Shown here: positions 1 to 9,030 of the stretch, one piece after another
How the letters are laid out: every line of letters starts with the position of its first letter
How positions within the stretch are numbered: the first letter of the stretch is position 1
From: Clostridiales bacterium UBA6468
GTDB taxonomy: Bacteria > Bacillota > Clostridia > Oscillospirales > Oscillospiraceae
DNA: 16,382 bases
Direction of reading: 5' to 3'
Assembly: GCA_002436765.1 (NCBI GenBank)
Contig: DJNI01000022.1
Coordinates: 12,036-28,417, forward strand
Translations under genes and position numbers: made by a program
Notes under the pieces: model-generated
The model's input: the letters and a program-made list of their open reading frames with translations, nothing else
What the model was told of the DNA's origin: nothing
The model's database searches: none

Positions 1-537
1 TACGCCTTCTCCACGGAGAACTGGAAGCGCTCGGCGGAGGAAGTGGCGGGAATCATGAAGCTGCTGCGCCGGTATCTGGAAGAGGCGCTGCGGGACATGG
101 AAAAAAACCGGGTAAAGTTCCGCTTTTTCGGCGACCTGACCCGTCTCAGCCCGGAGCTGCAAACGCTCTGCCGCGACGCGGAAAGCCGCTCGGAGGACTA
201 CGACGTACAGGTAAATTTCTGTCTGAACTACGGCGGGCGGGATGAAATTATCCACGCAGTAAAGGCTTACACGGCGGATGTCGCCGCCGGAAAGGCCGAC
301 CCGGAAAATTTGACCGAGGACGTTTTCTCCGGGTATTTATACTCGGCGGGCGTGCCCGACCCGGAGCTGATCATCCGGCCGTCCGGAGAGATGCGGGTCA
401 GCAATTTCCTGCTGTGGCAGTCCGCGTACTCGGAATATGTCATTATGAATGTACTTTGGCCTGATTTTACCCCGGAACATCTGGACAGCGCCATTGAAGA
501 ATTTCACCGGCGCAGCCGCCGGTTCGGAGGGACATAG
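1..537 (+). CDS. uppS: Isoprenyl transferase (undecaprenyl diphosphate synthase), 3' part
   Basis: This is the C-terminal 178 residues of a cis-prenyltransferase that condenses isopentenyl diphosphate onto farnesyl diphosphate to give C55 undecaprenyl diphosphate, the lipid carrier for peptidoglycan and surface glycans. The frame is open from base 1, so the start and the catalytic Asp region lie outside the window. Visible family motifs are the opening YAFSTENWKRS (substrate-binding Asn and Arg), NYGGRDEI in the middle, and IIRPSGEMRVSNFLLWQ followed by AYSEY near the end, which holds the diphosphate-binding Arg and Ser residues. The usual RTSGE reads RPSGE here, a tolerated variant. A GTG at 43 lies inside the conserved domain and is not the real start. 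The gene is the first visible member of the operon; cdsA starts 4 bases after its stop. Confidence 0.96.
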   Translation, partial: YAFSTENWKRSAEEVAGIMKLLRRYLEEALRDMEKNRVKFRFFGDLTRLSPELQTLCRDAESRSEDYDVQVNFCLNYGGRDEIIHAVKAYTADVAAGKADPENLTEDVFSGYLYSAGVPDPELIIRPSGEMRVSNFLLWQSAYSEYVIMNVLWPDFTPEHLDSAIEEFHRRSRRFGGT

Positions 538-541
538 AGAA

Positions 542-1357
542 ATGAAAAAACGCATTATTTCCGCAGCGATCCTGGTGCCGATCCTCTTTCTTCTGACACT
601 GGCCGCACCGGTGATCGCCACGTCACTGGTCATGAGCGCCCTCATGGCCATCGCGGCCTACGAGCTTTTGTACAGAACGGGGCTGGTGAAGCGGGCGCGG
701 CTGGTGATCTACGCCTGCATCATGGCTGCCGCCGTGTGCATGTGGAGCTATTTCGGCGCCATTCATTCCTATTTTATCATTCTTCTGATCGCGTTCTTTA
801 TTCTGATGTTTTCGGAGATGATGCTGGATCACATAAAGGTCCACTTCGAGGATCTTTCCATGTGCTTTGTGGCGGGTCTTCTCATCCCCTACATGCTCAG
901 CTCCCTTATCCGCATTCTGAACATGGACATCGGCCGCTACGTCATCCTCATTCCTTTTGTTGTGGCATTCATGTCCGATGCCGGCGCTTACTTTATCGGC
1001 CTGAAATTCGGGAGGCACAAGCTGGCGCCCGTGGTCAGCCCCAACAAGACCATTGAGGGCGCACTGGGCGGCATTGCCTTCGCCGTGGTCAGTATGCTTC
1101 TTTATGCTCTGATCATCGACCTGCTGCCCGGTGGTCTCCGGGTCAATTACGGCCCGGCGCTGCTGTACGGCTTTTTTGGCTCTCTGCTGGGCATTTTCGG
1201 CGACCTGTGCTTCTCCATCATCAAGCGGCAGACCGGCATCAAGGATTACGGCAACCTGATCCCCGGCCACGGCGGCGTGATGGATCGGTTCGATTCCCTG
1301 ACGCTGGTTTCCCCCGCCATGGAAGTATTACTGGTGCTGCTTCCCGTGGCGGTATAG
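542..1357 (+). CDS. cdsA: Phosphatidate cytidylyltransferase (CDP-diglyceride synthase)
   Basis: A 271-residue integral membrane enzyme that makes CDP-diacylglycerol from CTP and phosphatidic acid, the branch point for membrane phospholipids. The protein is a series of hydrophobic segments starting at residue ~5. It ends in the CDP-alcohol synthase signature at about residues 225-251: S225, KR 228-229, KD 234-235, then PGHGGVMDRFD, with D248 and D251 as metal-binding residues. The ATG at 542 is chosen because a GGAGG at 526-530 sits 11 bases upstream and the protein then begins with the usual short MKKR before the first membrane helix. The frame stays open upstream to 449, but that stretch is inside uppS. 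It is followed after 10 bases by dxr, the same order as in Bacillus and Clostridia. Confidence 0.96.
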   Translation: MKKRIISAAILVPILFLLTLAAPVIATSLVMSALMAIAAYELLYRTGLVKRARLVIYACIMAAAVCMWSYFGAIHSYFIILLIAFFILMFSEMMLDHIKVHFEDLSMCFVAGLLIPYMLSSLIRILNMDIGRYVILIPFVVAFMSDAGAYFIGLKFGRHKLAPVVSPNKTIEGALGGIAFAVVSMLLYALIIDLLPGGLRVNYGPALLYGFFGSLLGIFGDLCFSIIKRQTGIKDYGNLIPGHGGVMDRFDSLTLVSPAMEVLLVLLPVAV

Positions 1358-1367
1358 GGAGCGGCCT

Positions 1368-2516
1368 ATGGTAAAGTGCGTCAGCGTTCTCGGCTCCACC
1401 GGCTCCATCGGGCGGCAGAGTCTGGATATCATCCGCCGTCTGCCCGGTATCCGTGTGGCGGCGCTCACCGCCGGAACCAACGTGGAGCGGATGACCCGGC
1501 AGTGCCGGGAATTTTCCCCGAAGCTCGCCGTCATGGCGACCCCGGAGGCCGCTCAGGCACTGGCGGAACGAATAAACGATCTGCCCATTCGGGTAAACTT
1601 TGGTGAAGCCGGTCTGATGGAAGCGGCGTCTTTGGAGGAAACCGACTGCGTCATCACCGCCGTGGTGGGCATGGTCGGCTTGAAGCCTACCCTTGCCGCC
1701 ATCCGGGCGAAAAAGCGCATCGGTCTTGCCAACAAGGAAACCCTGGTCTGCGCGGGGGAGCTGGTGATGGCCGAGGCGGAGAAATACGGCGCGGAGATCA
1801 TCCCCGTGGATTCCGAGCATTCCGCGATCTTCCAGTGCCTGATGGGCTGCGGCAGCAGAAACGAGATCCGGCGGCTGATTCTCACCTGCTCCGGAGGCCC
1901 GTTTTTCGGCATGACCCGTGACCGGCTGGAAACCGTGACCAAGGCCGACGCCCTGAAGCACCCCAACTGGAAAATGGGTGCGAAGATCACCGTTGACTGC
2001 GCCACCCTGATGAACAAGGGGCTGGAGGTCATCGAGGCCATGCGGCTGTACCGGCTGCCGCTGGAACAGGTGGACGTGGTCATCCACCGGCAGAGCATCG
2101 TCCACAGTATGGTGGAATTTACCGACGGCGCGGTGATGGCGCAGATGGGCACACCGGATATGCGTCTGCCCATTCAGCTGGCGCTGACCTACCCGGAGCG
2201 AATCCCCTCCCCGGTGGAGCGGCTGGATCTGCTGTCCTGCGGTCCGCTGACGTTTTCCGCCCCGGATACGGAGAATTTCCCCTGTCTGGCGCTGGCGCGG
2301 GACTGCGCGAAGGCGGGCGGCACGGCCTGCCCCGCCATGAACGGCGCCAATGAGGAAGCCGTCGCCATGTTCCTGAATGACAAAATCGGCTTTTACGACA
2401 TCTACCGGCTGGTGAACGCCGCCGTGCCGCAGGTGCCGTTTATCGCCGACCCCACTTTGGAGCGGATTCTGGAAGCCGACCGTCTGGCTCGTGAGGCAGT
2501 TCGGGCGAACTCTTGA
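1368..2516 (+). CDS. dxr: 1-deoxy-D-xylulose 5-phosphate reductoisomerase
   Basis: Second enzyme of the MEP (non-mevalonate) isoprenoid pathway: it rearranges and reduces DXP to 2-C-methyl-D-erythritol 4-phosphate using NADPH and a divalent metal. It is 382 residues, close to the usual family length. The NADPH loop GSTGSIGRQS lies at residues 9-18 and NKETLVCAGE follows. The metal ligands are D148 and E150 in PVDSEHS, with E220 in MNKGLEVIEA. The substrate-binding stretch IHRQSIVHSMVEF comes next. The ATG has a good ribosome site (AGGGAG, 1356-1361, spacing 6) that overlaps the cdsA stop, implying translational coupling. It is cytoplasmic, and its product pathway feeds the uppS enzyme encoded just upstream. 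Confidence 0.98.
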   Translation: MVKCVSVLGSTGSIGRQSLDIIRRLPGIRVAALTAGTNVERMTRQCREFSPKLAVMATPEAAQALAERINDLPIRVNFGEAGLMEAASLEETDCVITAVVGMVGLKPTLAAIRAKKRIGLANKETLVCAGELVMAEAEKYGAEIIPVDSEHSAIFQCLMGCGSRNEIRRLILTCSGGPFFGMTRDRLETVTKADALKHPNWKMGAKITVDCATLMNKGLEVIEAMRLYRLPLEQVDVVIHRQSIVHSMVEFTDGAVMAQMGTPDMRLPIQLALTYPERIPSPVERLDLLSCGPLTFSAPDTENFPCLALARDCAKAGGTACPAMNGANEEAVAMFLNDKIGFYDIYRLVNAAVPQVPFIADPTLERILEADRLAREAVRANS

Positions 2517-2536
2517 TAATTGCGAGGCATTTTTCT

Positions 2537-3598
2537 ATGAGCGTAATTTTTGCGATTTTACTGTTCAGCGTCCTGATTTTCGTCCATGAGCTGGGGCATT
2601 TTACCGCCGCCAAGCTCTCCGGCGTTCAGGTCAACGAATTTTCCATGTTTATGGGGCCTGCCATCTGGAAAAAGCAGGTGGGCGAGACCCTGTACGCCAT
2701 CCGCTGTATCCCCATCGGCGGCTACTGCGCCATGGAGGGCGAGGACGGCGGCAGCGACAATCCCCGTTCCTTTGATAAGGCGGCCTGGTGGAAGCGGCTG
2801 ATCATTCTGGCCGCCGGTGCGGCGATGAATTTCCTTATCGGCGTGGTGCTGATGGTCATTGTCTGCCTGCCCATAAAGCAGGCCGTCGTTCCCGTGATTG
2901 CGAGCTTTGAAAGTTACGCCACGGTGAATGGCGAAAACGGCCTGCAAGCCGGTGACCGCATCGTGGAGGTAGACGGCGAAAAGCTCTACACCTACTCCGA
3001 TTTTTCCCTGATCCTGTCCCTCAACTCCGGCGACGTCCACGATATCACGGTGCGCCGGAACGGGGAAAAGGTCGTTCTGAAGGATTTCCTGCTGGAAAAG
3101 CACGAGGTGAAATTGGAAAACGGCTCCACCGCCCTGCGCTACGGCATGAATTTCACTGTCAGCACCCCGAACTTCTTAGAAAAGCTGGGGATGGCCTGGA
3201 ACCAGTCCCTGGACACGGTGCGCTTGGTGCGGCTGAGTCTGCAAATGCTGTTCAAGGGCAAAGTCGGTCTGACAGATATGACCGGACCCGTGGGCATCGT
3301 CAGCGAAATGTCCAAGGTGGCGGCGGCCTCCGACAGCAAGGTCACTGCGCTATTGAACATGCTGTATTTCGGCGGCTTCATCGCCATTAACCTCGCGGTG
3401 ATGAATCTGCTGCCCATCCCCGCCCTGGACGGCGGGCGCATCGTGTGTCTGCTGATCACCGTTGCGGTGGAGGCCATCACGAAAAAAAGAATCAACCCCA
3501 AGTACGAAGGGTATCTCCACGGCGCGGGCATGATCCTGCTGCTTGCTCTGATGGCAATCATTATGTTCAAGGACGTCATTTTCCTGTTCAAGAGGTGA
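2537..3598 (+). CDS. rseP: Site-2 family intramembrane zinc metalloprotease (RseP/RasP)
   Basis: A 353-residue M50 protease that cuts membrane-spanning substrates such as anti-sigma factors and remnant signal peptides inside the membrane. The zinc motif HELGH is at residues 17-21 in the first membrane helix. A PDZ domain spans about residues 120-200 (GLQAGDRIVEVDG, near 135-147). The third metal ligand lies in NLLPIPALDGGR (D298), followed by a hydrophobic C-terminus. The ATG at 2537 is preferred: the sequence GAGG lies about 10 bases upstream, and the protein then begins directly with the helix carrying HELGH. A TTG at 2513 overlapping the dxr stop would add 8 residues but has no clear ribosome site. 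The actual substrate cannot be deduced here. Confidence 0.95.
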   Translation: MSVIFAILLFSVLIFVHELGHFTAAKLSGVQVNEFSMFMGPAIWKKQVGETLYAIRCIPIGGYCAMEGEDGGSDNPRSFDKAAWWKRLIILAAGAAMNFLIGVVLMVIVCLPIKQAVVPVIASFESYATVNGENGLQAGDRIVEVDGEKLYTYSDFSLILSLNSGDVHDITVRRNGEKVVLKDFLLEKHEVKLENGSTALRYGMNFTVSTPNFLEKLGMAWNQSLDTVRLVRLSLQMLFKGKVGLTDMTGPVGIVSEMSKVAAASDSKVTALLNMLYFGGFIAINLAVMNLLPIPALDGGRIVCLLITVAVEAITKKRINPKYEGYLHGAGMILLLALMAIIMFKDVIFLFKR

Positions 3599-3603
3599 AG
3601 ACC

Positions 3604-4641
3604 ATGACAAGACAGATTCTGGTGGGCGGCGTTCCCATCGGCGGCGGCGCCCCGGTGGTCATCCAGTCCATGCTCAATACCAAAACCACGGATGTGGAGG
3701 GCAGTCTGGGGCAGATCCGGCAGCTTGCTTCCGCCGGGTGCCAGATCGCCCGGCTGGCGGTTCCCAACATGGAAGCCGCCCGGAGCTTTGCGGACATCTG
3801 CAAGGACAGTCCTCTGCCTCTGGTGGCGGATATCCATTTTGATTACAGGCTTGCCATTGCCGCGGCAGAGGGCGGCGCGTCCAAGATCCGCATCAACCCC
3901 GGCAACATCGGCGGCGAAGACCGGGTCAAGGCCGTGGTGGAGGTGTGCAAGGACAAGCACATCCCCATCCGCATCGGCGTCAACGGCGGCAGTCTTGACA
4001 AGCGCCTGCTGGAAAAATACGGCCACCCCACCGCCGAAGCGCTGGTGGAAAGCGCCTTTGAGCATCTGGAGCTGCTGGAAAAACAGGGCTTTTACGACAC
4101 CTGCGTCTCCATGAAGTCCTCCACCGTCCCCACCATGGTTGCCGCCGCGCGGCTGTTCCGCGCCAGATGCAACTATCCCCTTCACATCGGCGTGACCGAG
4201 ACCGGCCCCGTCCGGCAGGGACTGATCAAGTCCGCCATGGGCATCGGCGCGCTGCTTCTGGACGGCATCGGCGACACCATCCGGGTCAGCCTGACCGACG
4301 ACCCGGTGCAGGAGGTCTACGCCGCCCGGGACATTCTCAAGGCCGCGGGGCTTCGGAAGGACGGCGTGAACATCATTTCCTGCCCCACCTGCGGACGGAC
4401 CCGCATCGACCTGATCGGTCTGGTGAACCGGGTGGATGAAGCGCTGAAAAACTGCGAAAAGCCCATCACCGTGGCGGTCATGGGCTGCGTGGTCAACGGC
4501 CCCGGCGAAGCCCGGGAAGCGGACATCGGCATTGCCGGCGGCGACGGCTGGGGCATGATTTTTGAAAAGGGCGTGCAGGTGGAAAAGCTCCCCTACGACG
4601 AGCTGCTCCCTGCCCTGCTGAAACGAATTGAAGCACTGTAG
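3604..4641 (+). CDS. ispG: 4-hydroxy-3-methylbut-2-en-1-yl diphosphate synthase (flavodoxin/ferredoxin)
   Basis: The 4Fe-4S enzyme of the late MEP pathway, converting ME-cPP to HMBPP by two-electron reduction. It is 345 residues, the compact bacterial form (TIM barrel plus C-terminal cluster domain) without the plant insert. The start region carries VIQSMLNTKTTD, the substrate-binding opening typical of IspG. Cluster ligands are visible with the expected spacing: C260 and C263 in CPTCGRT, C295 in MGCVVNGPGE, and E302 as the fourth ligand. A frame open to 3445 lies inside rseP. The ATG at 3604 is chosen because AGGTG overlapping the rseP stop gives a ribosome site. Placement between rseP and polC is common in Clostridia, whereas B. 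subtilis has proS there. Confidence 0.98.
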   Translation: MTRQILVGGVPIGGGAPVVIQSMLNTKTTDVEGSLGQIRQLASAGCQIARLAVPNMEAARSFADICKDSPLPLVADIHFDYRLAIAAAEGGASKIRINPGNIGGEDRVKAVVEVCKDKHIPIRIGVNGGSLDKRLLEKYGHPTAEALVESAFEHLELLEKQGFYDTCVSMKSSTVPTMVAAARLFRARCNYPLHIGVTETGPVRQGLIKSAMGIGALLLDGIGDTIRVSLTDDPVQEVYAARDILKAAGLRKDGVNIISCPTCGRTRIDLIGLVNRVDEALKNCEKPITVAVMGCVVNGPGEAREADIGIAGGDGWGMIFEKGVQVEKLPYDELLPALLKRIEAL

Positions 4642-4650
4642 AGACAGGAT

Positions 4651-7600
4651 ATGGAAGAACAGATTTTCTTTCTGAATATGTTTCCGGACTATGAGCCGCC
4701 TGAGGAGCTGTATGCAGCCCTTTCTCAGGCGGCTATCGCCGCGGCGGACATTGACCCCGAGACCCGAAGCGTTCACGTGGCGCTGCATTCGGAGCGTTAC
4801 ATCCCCCAACGGCTGTTGGAGCAGGTTCGCCGGGACATCTGCGGCCTGTACGGCCTGCAAAAGCTGGAGCTGACGGCGACCCACCCGGAATCGGAGCTGC
4901 AAAAAATTGAGCAGGACGAGCTGATGCGGCTGTTCGTCAGCCGCAACTCCATGGCGCGGGGTTCCCTCGCCGGAGCGAAGTGGGAATGGCGCGAACAGAA
5001 TCTCACGGTAAAGCTCGCCGCCAACGGAAAAGAAACCCTTCTGGAACACATTCCGGCAGTGGAGAAGGTACTGCGAGAGCGGTTCGCCGCCCCGGTGCAT
5101 ATCACCGTGGAGGCTGGCAACGCGCTGGAAGGAAAGGCGCTGTTTGCCGCCACGGAATCCATGCGGGAATCGGAAATTCAGAAGCTGCCCACCGCCTCCG
5201 CCGCTCAGCCGAAGAAGGAGGACAAGCCCGCCGCCCCCAGCGAAACCTTCTACGGCAAACCCTTCAAGGGCACGCCCGTTCCCATGAAAGAGCTGAGTCT
5301 GGACATGGGAACCGTCATCGTGGAGGGCAAGGTCTTCGCCGTGGATCACAAGGAGTTGAAAAAGCGCAACGCCTATGTTGTAAAATTCGACATGACGGAC
5401 AATACCAACTCCGTCCGCGTCAGCCGCTTTATGGAGGCCGGAGAGGCCAAGCCCATTCTGGAAAACGTTCACATTGGCTCCGTTCTGCGGGTGCAGGGCA
5501 AGCTGATCGAGGATCGGTTTGAAAACGAAATGGTTCTCAAGCCCTACGCCATGCAGCCCGGCTCCATGCCCAAGCGCCAGGACACCGCCCCGGGGGAAAA
5601 GCGGGTGGAGCTGCATCTGCACACCACCATGTCCAACATGGACGCCCTGACGGACACCGCCGCCGCCGTGAAGCAGGCGGCCGCCTGGGGGCACAAGGCC
5701 ATCGCCATCACCGACCACGGCGTCGCCCAGTCCTTCCCCGACGCCATGAAGGCCGCGTCCAAGGCCAAGGTAGCCGGAACCGACCAGAATATCAAGATTC
5801 TTTACGGCTGTGAGGGATATTATGTAAACGATGTAGACGACCGCATCGTAGTCCACGGCGAGCAGGACATCACCTTTGACCAGGAATTTGTCGCCTTCGA
5901 CCTGGAAACCACCGGTCTGTCCTCCCGCAGCGACCGTATCATCGAGATCGGCGCCGTTATCCTGAAAAACGGTCAGGAAGTGGATCGCTTCCAGACCTTC
6001 GTTGACCCGGAACGCCCGCTGGAACGGAAAATTGTGGAGCTGACCGGCATCACCGACGAAATGCTTGTGGGCGCACCGAAAATTGAGGAAGTTCTGCCCA
6101 AATTCCTGGATTTCATTGGCGGCCGGGTTCTGGTCGCCCACAATTCCGACTTTGACACCGGCTTTATCCGCGCCGAGTGCCGGCGCCTCGGCTTCGACTA
6201 CCATTACACGGCGGCGGACACCCTGATTCTGTCCCAGAATCTTCTGCCCCAGCTGAACAAATTCAAGCTGAACATCGTCTCCAACGCCCTGAGTCTGCCC
6301 GACTTCAACCATCACCGGGCGGCGGACGACGCCATGACCTGCGGCCTCATTATGGCAAAGCTCATGGTCAGGCTGGAAGAGGAGCATGACATCCACAATT
6401 TGCAGGCCATCAACCCCGCCATGACCCGTCTGCGCTCCGGCGGGCACATTACCGACCGGCAGGCGCGGCACATCATCCTTTTTGCCAAGAACCAGATCGG
6501 TCTGCGCAATCTGTACCATCTGATCTCCGATTCCAATCTGCAATACTTCCGCCGGGTGCCCCGGATGCCAAAATCCGACATTCTGGAGCTGCGGGAGGGT
6601 CTGATCATCGGCTCTGCCTGTGAAGCAGGCGAGCTGTTCCAGGCCATTCTCGACCGGAAAAGCGACGACGAGCTGAAGCGCATTGCGTCCTTTTACGATT
6701 TTCTGGAGATCCAGCCCCTGGCGAACAACCGCTTCATGCTGGCAAACGAAAAATACGAGGCCAAAACCGACGAAGACCTCCGGGAGTACAACCGGAAGAT
6801 CGTCCATCTGGGCGAGGAACTGGGCAAGCCGGTGGTCGCCACCGGAGACGTTCACTTCCTGAACCCCGAGGACGAGATTTTCCGTCACATTCTGCTGGCC
6901 ACCAAGGGCTTCGACGATGCGGACAAGGACATGCCCCTGTACTTCCGCACCACGGACGATATGCTCCGGGAATTTTCCTATCTCGGCGAGGAAAAAGCCT
7001 ACGAGGTGGTCGTCACCAACCCCAACCGCATCGCCGACATGTGCGAGTCCCTGCGCCCTGTCCCCCACAATCTGTTCGCCCCAAAAATTGAAAACTCCGT
7101 GGAAGACCTGAAAAATCTGGTCTACACCAAATTCCACCGTCTTTACGGGGACAATCCCCCGGAGCTGATGGTGAAGCGCGTGGAGACGGAGCTGCACGAC
7201 ATCATCAACTGTCACTACGACGTGATCTACATGTCTGCCCAGAAGCTGGTGCAGAACTCCCTGGAGCATGGCTATCTGGTCGGTTCCCGTGGCTCTGTCG
7301 GCTCGTCCATCGTGGCCTATATGTCCGGCATCACCGAGGTCAACTCCTTCCCGCCCCATTACCGCTGCCCCAACCCGGCGTGCAAGTACACCACCTTCGA
7401 CGTTCCCAAGGGCTACGGCTGCGGCGCGGATTTACCCGACGCCGTCTGCCCCCAATGCGGCGCGAAATTTGAAAAGGACGGCTTCAACATTCCCTTTGAG
7501 ACCTTCCTCGGCTTCGGCGGCGACAAGGTGCCCGATATCGACCTGAACTTTTCCGGCGAATATCAGGCAAAAGCCCATGCTTACTGTATCGAAATGTTCG

Positions 7601-8958
7601 GAAAATCCCACGTTTTCCGGGCAGGCACCATCGGCACCGTGGCGGAGAAAACCGCCTTCGGCTACGTAAAAAAATACCTGTCCGAGCGGGGCAAGACCGC
7701 CTCCCGGGCGGAGGAAGCTCGTCTCGCGGCGGGGTGCGTGGGCGTCCGGCGAACCACCGGCCAGCACCCCGGCGGTCTGGTTGTTATCCCACAGGAAAAT
7801 GAAATTTGGGATTTCTGCCCGGTGCAGCACCCGGCGGACGACCCTCAGGCCGACCAGATCACCACCCATTTTGAATACCACTCCATGGAGGAAAACCTCC
7901 TGAAGCTGGACATGCTGGGTCACGACGACCCCACCATGATCCGCATGATGGAGGACATGACCGGCATCGACGCCAAGACCATCCCCCTGGACGATAAGGA
8001 CACCATGTCCATTTTCATCTCCTCCAAGGTGCTGGGCTACGAGGACGATGAAATTCTCGGCCCCACCGGCGCCGTCGCCATTCCGGAGTTCAACACCCGC
8101 TTCACCCGCGGGATGCTGATGGACACCACGCCCACCCGGTTTGATACGCTGCTGCGTCTATCCGGCTTCTCCCACGGCACCGACGTGTGGCTGGGCAACG
8201 CCAAAGATCTGATTACCTCCAAAACCGCCACCGTTGATCAGGCCATCGGCTGCCGTGACGACATCATGCTGTATCTCATCTCCTGCGGAATGCCGGAAAA
8301 GCGCTCCTTCAAGATCATGGAGGCCGTGCGAAAAGGCAGAGGTCTCCCTGAGGGCGCGGAGGACGAAATGAAGGCCGCAGGCGTGCCGGAATGGTACATC
8401 GGCTCCTGCAAGAAGATCAAGTATCTGTTCCCCAAGGCCCACGCCGTGGCCTATGTTATGATGGCCTTCCGTATCGCATGGTTCAAGGTGCATCATCCCC
8501 TGGCCTTCTACTCCGCCTATTTCTACCGCCGCAGTCAGAAGGGCGGCTTCGACGCGGTGCTGATGACCCATGGCAAAGACGCGGTGGTCGCCAACATCGA
8601 CGCCATCGAGAACAACGAAAACGCCACGGACAAGGATGAAGACCTGCTGACCACGCTGGAGGTGGCCTATGAATACTACCTCCGGGGCTTTGAGTTCCTG
8701 CCCATCAGCATTTACGACAGCCACGCCACGAAATTCATCATCAAGGACGGTAAGCTGCTGCCTCCCTTCGTCGCGATCTCCGGTCTGGGCGAAAACGCGG
8801 CATGGGACTTGATGCGCGGCCGTGAGGGCAAGACCTTCCTGTCCGTGGAGGAAGTTGCCGCCGCCTGTCCCAAGGTGTCCAAGACCCACATTCAGATGCT
8901 CCGGGAGGCCGGCGCCTTCGGCGATCTGCCCGATACCAGCCAGGTCAGTTTCTTTTGA
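4651..8958 (+). CDS. polC: DNA polymerase III alpha subunit, Gram-positive PolC type
   Basis: The replicative polymerase of low-GC Gram-positives, 1435 residues (B. subtilis PolC is about the same). In order: an N-terminal region to ~200; an OB-fold domain (~215-310); the first half of the PHP domain (HLH at 322-324, TDHG at 354-357); an inserted DnaQ-type 3'-5' proofreading exonuclease with intact DEDDh residues D417, E419, D500, H555 and D560; the second half of PHP (GDVHF at 732-736); then the polymerase core. The core has GSRGSVGSS (878-886), a Cys-rich zinc finger (C906, C911, C924, C933, C936) and the catalytic aspartates D962 and D964 in PDIDLNFSG. The start ATG has only a weak, very close AGGA, so translation may depend on coupling to ispG (9 bases upstream). 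No terminator is seen after the stop. Confidence 0.98.
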   Translation: MEEQIFFLNMFPDYEPPEELYAALSQAAIAAADIDPETRSVHVALHSERYIPQRLLEQVRRDICGLYGLQKLELTATHPESELQKIEQDELMRLFVSRNSMARGSLAGAKWEWREQNLTVKLAANGKETLLEHIPAVEKVLRERFAAPVHITVEAGNALEGKALFAATESMRESEIQKLPTASAAQPKKEDKPAAPSETFYGKPFKGTPVPMKELSLDMGTVIVEGKVFAVDHKELKKRNAYVVKFDMTDNTNSVRVSRFMEAGEAKPILENVHIGSVLRVQGKLIEDRFENEMVLKPYAMQPGSMPKRQDTAPGEKRVELHLHTTMSNMDALTDTAAAVKQAAAWGHKAIAITDHGVAQSFPDAMKAASKAKVAGTDQNIKILYGCEGYYVNDVDDRIVVHGEQDITFDQEFVAFDLETTGLSSRSDRIIEIGAVILKNGQEVDRFQTFVDPERPLERKIVELTGITDEMLVGAPKIEEVLPKFLDFIGGRVLVAHNSDFDTGFIRAECRRLGFDYHYTAADTLILSQNLLPQLNKFKLNIVSNALSLPDFNHHRAADDAMTCGLIMAKLMVRLEEEHDIHNLQAINPAMTRLRSGGHITDRQARHIILFAKNQIGLRNLYHLISDSNLQYFRRVPRMPKSDILELREGLIIGSACEAGELFQAILDRKSDDELKRIASFYDFLEIQPLANNRFMLANEKYEAKTDEDLREYNRKIVHLGEELGKPVVATGDVHFLNPEDEIFRHILLATKGFDDADKDMPLYFRTTDDMLREFSYLGEEKAYEVVVTNPNRIADMCESLRPVPHNLFAPKIENSVEDLKNLVYTKFHRLYGDNPPELMVKRVETELHDIINCHYDVIYMSAQKLVQNSLEHGYLVGSRGSVGSSIVAYMSGITEVNSFPPHYRCPNPACKYTTFDVPKGYGCGADLPDAVCPQCGAKFEKDGFNIPFETFLGFGGDKVPDIDLNFSGEYQAKAHAYCIEMFGKSHVFRAGTIGTVAEKTAFGYVKKYLSERGKTASRAEEARLAAGCVGVRRTTGQHPGGLVVIPQENEIWDFCPVQHPADDPQADQITTHFEYHSMEENLLKLDMLGHDDPTMIRMMEDMTGIDAKTIPLDDKDTMSIFISSKVLGYEDDEILGPTGAVAIPEFNTRFTRGMLMDTTPTRFDTLLRLSGFSHGTDVWLGNAKDLITSKTATVDQAIGCRDDIMLYLISCGMPEKRSFKIMEAVRKGRGLPEGAEDEMKAAGVPEWYIGSCKKIKYLFPKAHAVAYVMMAFRIAWFKVHHPLAFYSAYFYRRSQKGGFDAVLMTHGKDAVVANIDAIENNENATDKDEDLLTTLEVAYEYYLRGFEFLPISIYDSHATKFIIKDGKLLPPFVAISGLGENAAWDLMRGREGKTFLSVEEVAAACPKVSKTHIQMLREAGAFGDLPDTSQVSFF

Positions 8959-8968
8959 CAGTTACCGC

Positions 8969-8997
8969 TTGCAAAAGCCGTAATTTTGTAATATAAT
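8969..8997 (+). promoter_or_regulatory. Sigma-A promoter for the uridine phosphorylase gene
   Basis: A -35 box TTGCAA (8969-8974) and a perfect -10 box TATAAT (8992-8997) are separated by 17 bases, starting 10 bases after the polC stop. Transcription would begin near 9004, leaving a leader of about 27 bases that contains the ribosome site AGAGGTG (9018-9024), 6 bases before the ATG at 9031. The gene can therefore be expressed apart from the polC operon. Seen in sequence; not tested. Confidence 0.75.
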
Positions 8998-9030
8998 ATA
9001 AAAATAGAATCAAATCAAGAGGTGTTTTAT

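Noticed and set aside
449..541. Upstream extension of cdsA (31 more residues)
   Set aside because: It lies inside uppS in another frame, and the ATG at 542 has its own GGAGG and begins the membrane protein at the usual point.
3139..7359. A very long open frame (about 1400 codons) on the - strand opposite rseP, ispG and polC
   Set aside because: It is antisense to three well-identified genes, its product is rich in His, Gly, Val and Gln with no recognisable domain, and such frames arise from third-position GC bias in high-GC coding DNA.
8955..8997. TTGACA at the polC stop as the -35 box for the uridine phosphorylase promoter
   Set aside because: It is 31 bases from the TATAAT; the TTGCAA at 8969-8974 has the correct 17-base spacing.
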